Source of the DNA: Helianthus annuus
Lineage: Eukaryota > Streptophyta > Magnoliopsida > Asterales > Asteraceae
Direction: 5' to 3'
DNA length: 64,000 nt
NCBI RefSeq assembly: GCF_002127325.2
Contig: NC_035435.2
Location: 111,210,517 to 111,274,516, forward strand
Below, piece by piece: positions 1-10,871 of the stretch. A program made the translations under genes and the position numbers. Below the pieces are notes generated by a model. The model searched no databases, was not told the origin of the DNA, and saw only the letters and a program-made list of their open reading frames with translations. Position 1 is the first letter of the stretch. Each line of letters opens with the position of its first letter.

Positions 1-1605
1 TGAACCCTAAAGTTACAAAGTGGGTTCATTTTCTTTTCTCACCATTTTATTCTCTTTTTGTGATTTACCCCAAAACTATTATTTATTATATATTATTCTA
101 TTTTGTAAACAACTCTCAATCAAAATTCATATCTATTATTTTATTTACCCAATAGGAAACCCTAATTGAGACACCCAAGTAATCCTGCACCACTCCTAAA
201 ATTTTCAGAACAATCAGAATCAGGATCAGGGCCCCTAAAACTCAGGGGGGGTATTCCCTACTCAAAGATTATCCATAATAATTTGCTGTCAAAATTTGAA
301 ATTATCATTTCATCGAATCAGCTAACCATCAATGCACGTAGCAAGCCTATGACGGAATGTAGGCCGCCGCCTCACGCGACGCCCCTATGGGACCCCTCGC
401 GTCACGCGAGGGGGTCAATTTTCGGCTATAAATAGCTTGGTTCACAAGCTATTCGTCTGTGTCAAAAACAATTCACAAAAGTGAATTCTCACCACTCAAA
501 ATTCAAATTTAAGATATCGGGGTACTGCTACGATACCGGGTATTAACTCGATCGCTGCTACGATTCAATATCCGATTGACTGAAACTATCCGACAGGATG
601 TTTAAGTGTTATCCTTTGTCGTTAGTCGTGATTCCGACAGGATGTTTGAGTGCCGCCCAAACTCGGGGTAGACTCTGTCATTCGTTGTGAATCCGATGGA
701 TGTTTAAGTGATTACACTTTGTCATTCGTTGTGAGGGTTTTAATCTCGTGAGTTTATCGTAAATGCTGTATTAGTTAATTACCTAGTTTTCGTATGCATT
801 ATAGTTTAAATTAGGTTATCAGGCTTATTAGTAGACTAAACTCTACCCAAACACTTACAATCAAAGTAGATGCTAATTCTCAGAAATTGAATCAGGAAGC
901 TTGTTAATTCAATACTGCATGCTTATAATGTGAGTCATTCTCTTTTATTCAAAATGTTTTATGAAATCTTAAATATTTTCAGAGTTATAATTAAAGTGAT
1001 TAAGTTTATGTAATCACCAAATTACAGCCGGTATGTGGGGTATTGTGCACATTACTACTGTTGTTATCACTTTAGGTGGGCGAACCTAATTAGTGATATT
1101 CGTCACCATTGGGGCAGCCAATGGGGGATATGACCACAGTTACCGAAATGAGTCGAGTGACAAATACTGTGGGTAGTTGGTTTGATATCAGAAACATTGT
1201 AATCTCTCTTAATATTGTGAATTATAACAAATCTGTTTTTATAAAACCTGAATGAATTTAACTCAGTATTTCCCGCTGACAAAACCTTTTTAAAACGCGT
1301 TTCAGGTAATTACAGTAGATTGGAGTAAGAATTGGATCCGGCACTGAAAGACTTCAAGAAGTGGCTTATTTTATTAATTAAATCAAATTAAGAAATATTG
1401 TTTTTATTAAAAGCTATCTTTGTAAAAAATGGAATTTATTCCATCTATTTAAATAAAATTCGGTGTTTCTAAACTCTGATATTTTTTTTCCTAACTCACG
1501 GTCCTGATGAAAATTCCGCTCCAATGTTTTTCAAAAATAACCACCGGTACCGCTTGGCTGCTCGCGACTCCCGATTCCGTCCAGGGTGGGTCGGGGGTCG
1601 TGACA
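1..1605 (+). mobile_element. 3' part of a Gypsy-type LTR (solo LTR or 3' LTR)
   Basis: The right end is sharp: the sequence ends GGGTCGTGACA at 1605 and Copia gag coding sequence starts immediately after, so 1606-1610 (GAGTA) is the probable target duplication; its partner lies beyond the left edge. Orientation is plus, because a good TATAAATA box reads on this strand at 427-434. The last ~130 bases resemble the 3' end of the element G LTR (shared block around CCTAACT-ACGGTCCTGATGAAA and a terminal ...CTGTGACA-like end), so this is a relative of G. No primer site follows the LTR, so this is either a 3' LTR or a solo LTR. No coding sequence is present; the short ORFs inside it are not supported. 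Confidence 0.75.
393..434 (+). promoter_or_regulatory. LTR promoter: dyad plus TATA box
   Basis: TATAAATA lies at 427-434. Just upstream, 393-413 is a perfect dyad with 9-bp arms CCCCTCGCG and CGCGAGGGG separated by 3 bp. A related sequence (CTCACGCGACGCCCC) lies a little further upstream near 370-385. Transcription would start about 30 bp after the TATA box. Confidence 0.6.
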
Positions 1606-4205
1606 GAGTATCCTTCCCAAATTGGAGGAGGACACTTGTTATAGCTAACAGTCGGTTTCTTACCACAATCTTTCTTTTCCTTCGGCTTCTCGTCTTGAAA
1701 AGCTTCCATACCTGCAACAGTTGGGTAAATACGATCAATGAGATAATCAGAACTAGAATAGCTTTGCAGTAATCGTCTAATCCTCTCATTCTCAATCTTT
1801 TCTGTTTCCAACTCTTGCTTCCATTTAGCACCCTCTTCGATGTAGAAGTTGATGGCTTTCTGCTTTGACATCATGACTGCATTCATCATCGTCAGTGCTT
1901 GTTCTCTCTCTGAGTTTGTCTTTTGGAGACCAGTTACTGTTTTGTTCAAGACATCATACGATTCTTTCACATAGTTAAGGTTAAACAGTAACTGCTCCTT
2001 CTTCTTCTCATACTCAGCAATTATGTCATCTTTTGCTGCACACTCCTTGCAAGCTTCCAAACACTTCTCACAAGGCTTTACAACTTCAACAATCTTCTCA
2101 ACCTCGATTGTTTTCACAACTTCAATCACCTTTTCTTCTTCTTTCACCTTCTCAGCTTCAGACATCTTTTCTTCACTCACCAGCTCAGTCTTATCATTCT
2201 CCTCAGCATCACTTTCAGTCATCATTTCCATGTATTCTTTTGCAGCTCTTTTTGCCTTCAACTTTTCCATGCGATCTGCAAAATAGAAATGAAAACTTTC
2301 AGGAGAAAGATGAGATTTTGCAACATTTATATGCTTCTCTTCCTCATCATCACTGAGACTATCAACTGGTGACTGATCAAACTGTACAGACTTTTCAGAA
2401 ACAACATCTGATACACTAGAATCAGATGGTGTTTGATCAAATACAACTTCTTTTTCTAAATCAACAACATTTTGTTCATCCTCATCTGAACTTTGTGACT
2501 TTTCATCAGAATTTTCTGAATTTTCATCAGAAGTAACAGATTTTTCATCTTCACTCGTCACAGTCACACCAATAGACTTCATCCAAGTAGCAAACATGTC
2601 TGGCTCTCTGACAATCTTGGCGATGAAAGCTTTGAACTCTCCTTTCTCATCAACAAATATATCCCAGCTGAAGCCTTTAGGTTGTCTCTCATCATCTTGA
2701 TCAACTATACAGGCTTTGCTATCAGGAGATATGTAGTTGCTCCAGTTGAAGTCCACTAAACATGCTCTCTTAGAATCTTCAATCTTCCTACCATGAGCCG
2801 TCTGTGAGTCTTGTGATTGACCAACCTGCTGATAAATGGCTTTTCGGTATTAATCGTCTTTTCCGAACGGATTCTGAGCACCGCTAGCTTCTCTACCCTT
2901 GCACTCCCATTTGAAATGGCCTTTCTCCCTGCATCGAAAACAAGTAACTTTAGATTTATCAAAACCTAAAGTAGATACATGAGCATCAAGAAAGTCATTT
3001 CTCCCGGTGATTGTTTTGAACTTCTCAGCACGTCTAAGAACACTTGCAAGACACCATTTGATATCCATGAGTTCCATTTCTTCGGCGTCTATCTGATCGT
3101 AATCCTCTTTTGTAAGCATAGGATTTCCGATCCGACGAGCAACAAGACCCTCATAGGATAACAATACAGAACCAAGTAGAGCCATGTGATCTTTAGCAGT
3201 ATCCTCAGAAAAACTTTGACCTTCTGGAAGATTTAGAGCTATGTTGCACTAAATCACATATCCATTTCCTGTCTTTGTACCCTGAGACTGAAAGCTTGTA
3301 TTTGTCTCTTTAGGATTGACACTCGGAAATGATGAAAATCCGCTGCTGCTGTTGCCCGAACCCTGATCAGCTTTTTCTGATGAATCCCCAGCACTGAACA
3401 TAGTTTGGATTTTCGGACTTCTCTCAGATTCTGGAACTGGAATACTACCTTTATAATACATCTTCACATCTTGTTGACCACTCGGACTATTCATCCTTGC
3501 AATCTTTTGCTGTTCCAAATCCTGACTCTCGATCTTTTCAATGAACTGAGAAATAGTCAATCCATCATAAACACCTGTGTTTTTCAGAATCATCAAGTAT
3601 GTTCCCCATTCTTTCTGTGGTAACGCATCAGCTAGCTTGTCTACCCACTCTTCATGATCTTTTTCAACACCCAACATCGACAATGATCGCACTAAGTGAC
3701 AATATCTCTCAATCAGCTTCTTTGTATCCTCTCCCGGTAAGCTGCTGAACAGATCAAACTCTTTCTTAAGCAACACCTTCTTGCTTTTAATCATATTCTC
3801 GCTACCTTCAAACTTGACTTTAAGAGCATCCCATATCGATTTTGCAGTTTTGTCGTGTTGTAGCAGAATGAATATATCTTCTTTGATCGCTTGCTACAAT
3901 AAACTGATCATCATCTTCTCGGCTTTGTACATCACCCGTTCCTGATCTGTGAATCCTGATAACTCTTTGATAACCCGCAATTCTATTCGAGGCAACATGT
4001 ATTTCTTCAGAATACATTCCCACGACCTAAGATGATTCGCCTGAACCCAGTTCTCGAATCTATCTTTCCACCCGTAATATTCTTCAATACTCATCAATTT
4101 CGGGGGATTTTGGGTGGTTCCCGTTTCGTTCTCTAAGTTCATGGCCTGAGCAATCGCAGCTGGAGTAGACGGAGTAGCGAACGCGTTGTAAAACTCTGAA
4201 TCCAT
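1606..4205 (-). pseudogene. Copia gag polyprotein region, decayed and truncated
   Basis: One reading frame runs from ATG at 4205 down to the LTR insertion at 1605, broken by three in-frame stops (3894-3896, 3249-3251, 2850-2852) but no frameshift. The N-terminal part resembles plant Copia gag of the UBN2/Retrotran_gag_2 type (segment around YYGWKDRFENWV, later LPGEDTKKLIERY). A CCHC zinc knuckle (CFRCREKGHFKWEC) lies near 2890-2935. Downstream comes a long acidic Glu/Ser-rich stretch and a predicted coiled coil (roughly 1750-2130), and then a CPPPIWEGYS motif where the LTR cuts in. In the intact family this gag would package the element RNA. Protease, integrase and RT should lie left of the window. 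One stop (TAG for CAG) fits cytosine deamination. Confidence 0.8.
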
Positions 4206-4798
4206 GAAGACTTTGCACGTTTTTCAAAAAACAGTGATAAATAAGCGAAACCCTTAAAGCGGATGTACAGATAAGCGGATCTCAAGATGACCGAATAAGC
4301 GAAACTGTTATGTTCACAGAAGCGAAACCAGTGAACTGCACTTGAAGCGAAACTGTTGAAGCGGAAACTCTGATATGTCCCTTGAAGCGGAACCCTAGTG
4401 TACTCAGAAGCGAAACCTCACTAATTGTGACACACAAGCGGAACTACCACGTAATTTGAAGCGAAACCTTTGATTTTTGTGACACACAAGAGAAACCTTA
4501 TGTAGTTTGAAGCGGAACTTCATAAGCGAAAACCCAAATTGTCAGTTGAAGCAAGACCTTTCAAGCGAAACAATCAGATGTTCAAACAAGCGGAACCTAG
4601 TTCGAAGAAATTTTGACCCATTTTTATTCCGAATTTTGGCATGAAACTTTCCAGGATTTATCAATGTCCAATAACACACTTTCTGTGCAATTTTGACCTA
4701 ACTCTGACCGTTACAACTTTCTGAAATGATAAAAGAAGGTGTAGAAGTAAGAAATGATGATGAAACCCAGCTAATCTCTGTAGAAAACCTCCTCCCAA
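4206..4798 (-). other. Copia leader with AAGCGAAACC repeats
   Basis: This is the untranslated leader between the primer site and the gag start. It carries well over ten dispersed copies of AAGCGAAACC / AAGCGGAACC (about 4234-4600), and the same motif recurs inside the LTR (about 5035-5130). The copies are irregularly spaced, so this is not a simple tandem array. Confidence 0.7.
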
Positions 4799-4811
4799 GC
4801 TCTGATACCAC
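4799..4811 (-). other. Primer binding site (initiator Met tRNA)
   Basis: The minus strand reads TGGTATCAGAGC directly after the LTR end CCTACA. This is the usual plant Copia/Gypsy minus-strand primer site. Confidence 0.85.
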
Positions 4812-4812
4812 T

Positions 4813-5238
4813 TGTAGGATCGTGACTTGACCCGAAAGAGTCGTTCAGAGGCGTTCTCCTATGTTTCAGGTGCGGAATAACAAGAAACGTAGGTAGAAAT
4901 AGCTTGTTCTTCACTATAATCAACTGTTTTATTGATTTAACTATGTTTACAGCTCAAACGTCACACCGGCAGCACCTCGGTATGGAATTGGACAAAGTTA
5001 CAAATGATTTCGCTTATAGAGTATTTATAGTGAACAGGTTTCGCTTCAAGTGACATGTTCACATAAGCGAAACCTCTCACTTGACATTCAAGCGGAACCT
5101 CTAGCATATGTCTCTACAAGCGAAATCTCTTCTTAAAACACATACATTCTCCTATTTTCTCGTATATTGAGCCCTAATCTATACAATGCAATATAAGACT
5201 TGATCTAAGACAAAATCAACAGATGTAGTGCACCAACA
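4813..5238 (-). mobile_element. Copia 5' LTR
   Basis: On the minus strand it starts TGTTGGTGCACTACA near 5238 and ends ATCCTACA at 4813, next to the primer site. It has TG...CA ends and is about 426 bp. The outer boundary is a best guess, because the partner LTR is outside the window; TGTTTTG at 5243 or TGTTGATTTT at 5221 are alternatives. It contains AAGCGAAACC repeats. Confidence 0.7.
5022..5074 (-). promoter_or_regulatory. Copia LTR promoter: TATA box and dyad
   Basis: A minus-strand TATAAATA lies at 5022-5029. Starting 7 bp upstream of it is a perfect inverted repeat with 10-bp arms, GGTTTCGCTT (5037-5046) and AAGCGAAACC (5065-5074), built from the same motif that is multiplied in the leader. 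Confidence 0.6.
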
Positions 5239-7267
5239 AAACACCTCATATCATTGCCGAAACCCATTAGTTCGCCATGTAATCGATAATGAACTAGAGA
5301 TAGTTCCACCGAAAGATCGTAGTGTGTAACCGGTTTCTTCTATTCCCTTCGTTCTGGAGTTCTAACTTCATACATCCGCGCTCGCAATGTTCGCTGAAGT
5401 TCTATCACCACCCCATCAGTTCCAATCCGCCGGTCTGCGACCTTTATTCTATTGTTGTCGCTTTATTCTATTATATGAAAAAAAAACAATTTCAATCTCT
5501 TTTAAAAGGGCAACACTTTATTCTTTCAATCAATCGATCTATTCTATGCAATTTAGAAAACCCAATAATACCCATTTCTTTAGGGTGAGAGGGGCACTCC
5601 TCTCTTAGGAAGTCCCCTCTCTTACGCACGGCCAATCAGCAAGCGCCACGTTAACTCCCCTCTTAACTCCCCTCACACCCTCAGTTTGATGGCGGCACTC
5701 CTCTCTTGCGGGACTTGTTTTTTATTTTTTTTATTAGTTACATAAATACTTTTCATCCAATCCGCACCTTCCATCTCATCATCATTTCTCTCTCTCCTCT
5801 CTTTTTTTGTGTGGTGAACCCTCCCCGATCCCCTCCCCGCGGTGATGGCGGCGGTGTTCCCGCTCGGGGACTTGGGTCACCGCCCCACTCCCCGCATGGT
5901 GCACTGTATGCCCTTATTATTTACTCTCTCTGTCTCTCTTATTTTCTCTAACCAAAACCGTAGCCTCCCTCATCATATTCTTCATCTAAAATTTTAACAA
6001 GTGACACAAGAGCATCAAGAGGGGAGCAAGGATCATCACACTCAGTGGCGGACTCAGGAATTTTTTCCACTGGGGTCCCTTTTTATGTGTTACAATTTTT
6101 CACAACCAAACGTTAGAATTTCCGGGTCAGACGTCGTTCGGGTCGGGGCGGGGCGAGAAACATAATAAAAGTACAATATCAAATAAAACTATATGATCGT
6201 TACTCACTAAAAACACACAATAAAAATACTATGTTATTCGAAATTAAAAAAAACATGATAAATAATTAAAGTTGTACCCTACGAAAATTAAACGGATACA
6301 ACTTAGTTAACGTTAGAATGTTTTGAACATTAGATGCACTAAAATTATCATCGAGACTCAAACTACTACACGTAAGTAATTCGATGGTTGCCTCACTAAA
6401 ACGTTCGGCCAATCTTTTGTATTTGCATGTCTAACTTTATGTTAAAATTTTCAATCTAATAATAATAGGACCGGTAAGGTTAGTTTTTTTTCTTGTATGT
6501 TTAAGTCAACATATCCATCTTTCAATTTCTTTTTAATATGGTTGAAAAGACACCAAATCTTTCATAAGTAAATAAACTAGAATTACACCTTGATCTAGTT
6601 TAGATAGTGTGGCTACCTTGATTAAAAAAATGCCGAATCATAATGTGACAAAGATGAAACCGAATCAGACCTAATCAAACAAAACCGAGCCATCGAATTA
6701 GATTGTTTGTCACAAAAGATGAGATAAAACCCAAAACAATGCTTCAAGCACAAAAATACTCGATTAACATTCAGATTAGATGTAACCAAATGAGTTATGG
6801 ATGAATGATAGAAGAATCATAAGAAATTGAATGATCAATAAGATAACAAATCAAAGTACAACAAACCATTCAAACAGAATCGATCAATAAGATGATGAAG
6901 AAGTTATCGGAATCATTACCGTCGATGATGATCACTGTTGAATATTTGAAGATTGAATAAACCTCGGTGCACAGGATCGATTGAGAGCGTAGGAACCAGA
7001 ATCACCGATTAGGGTTTCGGAGTAATGATTTGAACAATTTGAGATAATGAGAGAGAGAGAGAGAGAGTATAGAAAACGTATATGTGATGAATGATGAGAG
7101 ATGAGAGAGAATGAGAAAGAAACGTATGAAAGAAGCCTTCTACAATCCTTGCATATGAGCAATGCCACATGTCCTATCATTAGAGTTTTGCCACATCATT
7201 ACTTAGGTGGATGCTTAGGTGGCTTGCACCATTGGGTGACATGTGTCCCCCAATGGTTTGCTTTATT

Positions 7268-7269
<2 letters not shown>
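5239..7269. other. Intergenic DNA with unresolved transposon fragments
   Basis: No gene is supported. The stretch 5585-5950 is GC- and CT-rich with recurrent phrases (GGCACTCCTCTCTT twice, and CCCCTC / CCCCGC runs) and resembles a DNA-transposon or MITE fragment; I could not define its ends. The short ORFs here (5322-5608, 5706-5951, 6932-7180) show no recognisable protein. A 19-bp GA run lies at 7049-7067. Confidence 0.5.
6043..6058 (+). other. Possible hAT-like transposon terminus
   Basis: CAGTGGCGGACTCAGG resembles the CAGTGGCGGA ends seen in plant hAT-like elements. I did not find the matching inverted end or an 8-bp duplication, so it may be a truncated end or a chance match. Confidence 0.3.

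Positions 7270-7308
<39 letters not shown>
7270..7308. repeat. (TA)n microsatellite
   Basis: A perfect TA run of about 39 bp that forms the left flank of the hairpin MITE at 7309. Confidence 0.9.
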
Positions 7309-7312
<4 letters not shown>

Positions 7313-7711
7313 GAGTTGGCTACAAAGTCCATTTTTCCTACAAAGTGTAAAAAGTCATAAAACACCATATTGTCAACCATAAAACACACTCGAAACCCAC
7401 AAATAACAAAGTGAAGATTACTAAAACGCCATATTTGTGGGTTTTGTGTTGTGTTTTGGATGATAAGGCTTTAATTAGTGAATGACTAACATTAGTGTGT
7501 TTTATGTTGATTATGATGTTGTGTTTTATATTCATAGTTCTACGATGGTGTGTTTGAAGTTTTTATGGAATGTTAGGGTTTAGGTATTGTGATTTAGTGA
7601 TCTTCACTATGTTATTTTTGGGTTTTAAGTGCGTTTATTGGCTGAAATTGTGGTGTTTTATGACTTTGTACACTTTATAGGAAAAATGGACTTTGTAGCC
7701 GAACCCCACCC
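7309..7711. mobile_element. Hairpin MITE M3 in a (TA)n tract
   Basis: The left end (GGCTACAAAGTCCATTTTTC, 7318 on) recurs inverted at the right end (about 7655-7700), giving ~50-bp terminal inverted repeats. The element is 403 bp and is flanked on both sides by TA runs. Its centre is AT-rich and codes for nothing. This is the architecture of MITEs that live inside TA microsatellites, such as the rice Micron family. Confidence 0.75.
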
Positions 7712-7735
7712 TATATATATATATATATATATATA
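7712..7735. repeat. (TA)n spacer between two MITEs
   Basis: A 24-bp TA run separates M3 from M1a, consistent with two independent insertions into one longer TA tract. Confidence 0.85.
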
Positions 7736-8124
7736 GGGGGCTGCTAGAATGAAAACCACCTCGAGTTGTAAGAACCGCGAGAACTACACCCCACGGAGCG
7801 CTGTTCGCCATGATTTTTTTTTACAAGTAGATGTGTGTATTATAAACACAGCCGTAAAAAATCATGGCGAACGGCGCTCCGTGGGGTGTAGTTTTTTACA
7901 CCACAAGTTTGGTGTTTTTTAATTTTTTTTCTTTTTTCTTTTTTTTTCACCAAACTTGTGGTGTAAAAAACTACACCCCACGGAGCGCCGTTCGCCATGA
8001 TTTTTTACGGCTGTGTTTATAATATACACATCTACTTGTAAAAAAAAAATCATGGCGAACGGCGCTCCGTGGGGTGTAGTTCTCGCGGTTCTTACAACTC
8101 GAGATGGTTTTCATTCTAGCGGCT

Positions 8125-8127
<3 letters not shown>
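7736..8127. mobile_element. Fold-back MITE M1, copy a
   Basis: A 392-bp near-perfect palindrome: each ~175-180 bp arm begins with a GCTAGAATGAAAACC-like end, and the arms join at an A/T-rich loop near 7918-7950. Each arm also contains its own smaller inverted repeat (CTACACCCCACGGAGCG ... CGCTCCGTGGGGTGTAG), so it is a hairpin of hairpins. TA runs flank it. A second copy of the same length lies at 31139-31530. Confidence 0.85.

Positions 8128-8176
<49 letters not shown>
8128..8176. repeat. (TA)n microsatellite
   Basis: A TA run of about 49 bp, right flank of MITE M1a. Confidence 0.9.
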
Positions 8177-8179
<3 letters not shown>

Positions 8180-8559
8180 AGTGTCAGTGGAGCACAACTT
8201 GTATTTAGGATTATAAAAAAATGGAAGTTGAAACATATCAAAAAGAGCATTTAATGAGCCCTACATTGATCGAACATGTAGCTCTTTATGTTTTCTTTTA
8301 TATTATTTTTTTTAACAAGTTAATATGTAAGCTAGCTATTTAATATATTATATGGCATCTTAATTTATCATATGCTAGCAACTAAATCAAATATGACACT
8401 AAATACCAATTGGTTGAAAGTATTAATTAAAGAAAAGACAACTAAAATAGCCATGAGGCTTACGAACAGAAGGTTCTAAGCAACCTTAATATTATTTATT
8501 TATTTATTTTTTGCAATGTGAGATGCATAACAACATCAACTATACGTTGATGTTTAAGA

Positions 8560-8624
<65 letters not shown>

Positions 8625-9081
8625 GAATTAACCACGTGTTTGATAGGTAACAAGCATGTATAATTTATGAGTACCAGTATGTCGAGTATCGGTTGCGCGT
8701 ATGCATTCGAGATTGGTAAGTATAACCCGAGCATTGCAACACGTATAAGCATGTATAAAAAATAGAATTTCATTACGATCGAAGTATCGGATTTATATTG
8801 GTTTGAAACGAAATACGAAATATAAAAGGAACAAGCTTCCAAAAATAGAAATACAAGACACGTTTTCTAATTATGTAAAGTACGAAGAAACATGGCGTTA
8901 CATGTTGGGTTTTAATTTAAAAAATAAATAATTTTTTACGCAATCTATAAATAATTAAATATACCCCATTCTACATATCATATTTCATAGAAATCACTCA
9001 TAAACTTCACATTCCTACACCACATCTCAAAATGGATACTCAAGTCAACTAGACAACAAATGAATAGATTTCACGAAAAAA
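8177..9081. other. Intergenic DNA
   Basis: AT-rich sequence without a supported gene. It includes the ATT microsatellite listed separately. The asparagine-rich ORF on the minus strand at 8540-8842 is a translation of that microsatellite. A TATA-like CTATAAATAA at about 8944 could belong to the Harbinger remnant downstream. Confidence 0.5.
8562..8624. repeat. (ATT)n microsatellite
   Basis: About 21 perfect trinucleotide units. Confidence 0.95.
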
Positions 9082-9419
9082 CAAGAATCTGCAAGAAAAG
9101 ATATTGAACATAGGTTCGGGGTTTTGAAGAAAAAATGGAAAATAATTGCCCTACTTGCTAGAATTTGGGAGAAAGAAAAGTTAAAGAATGATTTGTATGC
9201 TTTCATTATTCTACATGACATGATTTTAAAGGATTCAAGTACGGCAATTTGTCAAGATTACGATCCAGACAACAAGGAGCTACTGGAGTACCCGGAACAA
9301 AGAGTAGCTATCCTTATGAAATTAGCCGCCGCGAAACACATGATGCTCTACATGCGGATTTGACTAATCATTTATGGGTTAATCGTTCGAGTGACGAGGA
9401 AGACAAGGACGATGAATAA
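9082..9419 (+). pseudogene. PIF/Harbinger transposase, C-terminal remnant
   Basis: The translation starts QESARKDIEHRFGVLKKKW, the well-known C-terminal block of plant PIF/Harbinger (HARBI1/ALP1-like) transposases, which usually reads ESARKDVERAFGVLQ. It continues through YAFIILHDMI (family: ACIILHNMI) and, after a frameshift near 9320-9340, ends with an HADLTNHLW-type tail and an acidic C-terminus, stop at 9417-9419. Everything N-terminal to this block is missing: a short AUG-containing leader (about 9032) is fused almost directly to it, so most of the DDE nuclease is deleted. It cannot be active. It could be the core of a MITE-like deletion derivative; I could not place its terminal repeats. 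Confidence 0.75.
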
Positions 9420-9710
9420 TTTGTTTGGTTCATAGTATTGTAGTTTCTACATTTTTAATGTATTTTAGTATTAATCTTTAATTAAATAAAAAATAACCGA
9501 AGAATGATTGATAAATGTTTACAGTTAAGTTAACCTACAACACCTAGTTAATGAAAAATTTAGTTAATGGAACTGTGTTGAGTTGGCGCTGATGTGGTGA
9601 CACTTTTTCTTAGTTAACAAAAAATGTGTTAACCCACAACACATATTCTTATAATTCTGGGTTTATATACCTTCAATTTTAATTAAAGAGTTTTTTTTTT
9701 TTTTTTTTTT

Positions 9711-9796
9711 TGTTAAATCCATTGTTTGATTAAATTGAAGAAGGCTTGATAACTCTTGTTAAATCCATTGTTTGATTAAGTTGAAGAAGGCTTGAT
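9711..9796. repeat. Tandem duplication, 46-bp period
   Basis: TGTTAAATCCATTGTTTGAT starts at 9711 and again at 9757; the copies differ by about one base (AAATTG versus AAGTTG). A T-run immediately precedes the first unit (about 9691-9710). Confidence 0.85.
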
Positions 9797-9935
9797 TTCC
9801 AACATTTTTAAATCAGACTTTTTTAATTAACCATTAACCCAAGACCTAATTGTCACCGTTGGTAAACCTGCCACCACGACTTTAGCTAAGGTGGTGCCAC
9901 CCAGGCGGCAGCCTCGATACCATAAAAGTAGAATA

Positions 9936-10427
9936 CTACGAAAAATAGGCAGAAAAACAAGGTAGAACAAAATCAAAGAAATTTGTAAAAAACTGCCTTG
10001 CTTTGCAAATCCATTTTCTCATTTTCTGATTTAGTAAAAAAAAAACTACTTGCTTATGGCAAAACTTGCCATAGCCAATGTCGAAGGTGTCAAAATCATT
10101 GGTGGTAGTCTTCGACTCGTCTCGAAGAAAAATAATCTCAAGGCGGTCATCATACTTGTTGCAACACAACAAAGTATTTTGGCAATGTTCAAGAAATTCA
10201 GGAATAAATCTACTAATATTGTCATCATTGCGTGGAACTCTAGTAGTTGCTTGATCTTGATTAAGATTTGTAAGGGCACATAAGGATGTCGGAGTTAATG
10301 ATTCTACATTTATCCCTATCTGGTCATTTTGAATTATTTCATCGACTTTAATGTTATAATAATTTGGTCTAAAAGGCTTTAGCACAAATTTGGTAATGAA
10401 CGAGGAGAAAGGTTGGCTGAACTTCAT
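9936..10427 (-). CDS. Hypothetical protein, 163 codons, unrecognised
   Basis: This is the only uninterrupted ORF of its size outside the transposons in the left part. It runs from ATG at 10427 to a stop at 9936. The protein is mixed in composition, with a basic C-terminus (MRKWICKARQFF) ending in Phe-rich sequence; I recognise no domain, signal peptide or clear membrane segment. Upstream on the same strand, GAAAACAG followed by TAAGTG (about 10522) and a GATAG before the ATG could be intron borders, so it might be the last exon of a split gene, but this is weak. It has no neighbouring coding exons, and a chance ORF or a transposon-derived fragment is equally possible. Confidence 0.25.
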   Translation of the reverse strand: MKFSQPFSSFITKFVLKPFRPNYYNIKVDEIIQNDQIGINVESLTPTSLCALTNLNQDQATTRVPRNDDNISRFIPEFLEHCQNTLLCCNKYDDRLEIIFLRDESKTTTNDFDTFDIGYGKFCHKQVVFFLLNQKMRKWICKARQFFTNFFDFVLPCFSAYFS

Positions 10428-10810
10428 TTCCTATCACAATAGAAGAAATATTATATCAAATCTAGTATTTACATTATTACATTAGAAATAATAATAGAGT
10501 AAAATATTTGAGAAATCACTTACTGTTTTCTCGTATTCTTATCAAAGACGAAAAACTGAGCAAGCCTCATCAAAACAAAGAGAGATAGCTAAAGCTATAT
10601 CCACAAGTTGATTTATAGTAAGGAAATGTGCTATGTTGTTAACTAATGACATAAAGTTCATAAACACATAAACGCATTCTTTGTTAGGAGTATTATTTTC
10701 TTACGTTCCAACATTCTGTCAATGATAAGTGACGGTCCCTCCGAGCATTGACACTATAAAAGGAAGTTTTAATTCCAGTTTCTAGTACGATTTCTTTTAG
10801 TCTTTCCCAC

Positions 10811-10871
10811 TCTTTATTGACCCTAAAATAGTTCTCCAACAGTCTTTATTGACCCTAAAATAGTTCTCCAG
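10811..10871. repeat. Tandem duplication, 32-bp period
   Basis: TCTTTATTGACCCTAAAATA occurs at 10811 and again at 10843, followed by AGTTCTCCA both times. Confidence 0.85.

Noticed and set aside
1524..1772. ORFs crossing the LTR/Copia gag boundary
   Set aside because: They span an insertion junction or are antisense shadows of the gag frame.
5322..5608. Two overlapping ORFs of 88 and 73 codons
   Set aside because: Short, low-complexity, overlapping, without recognisable motifs.
8540..8842. Asparagine-rich 100-codon ORF
   Set aside because: Its core is the (ATT)n microsatellite read on the minus strand.
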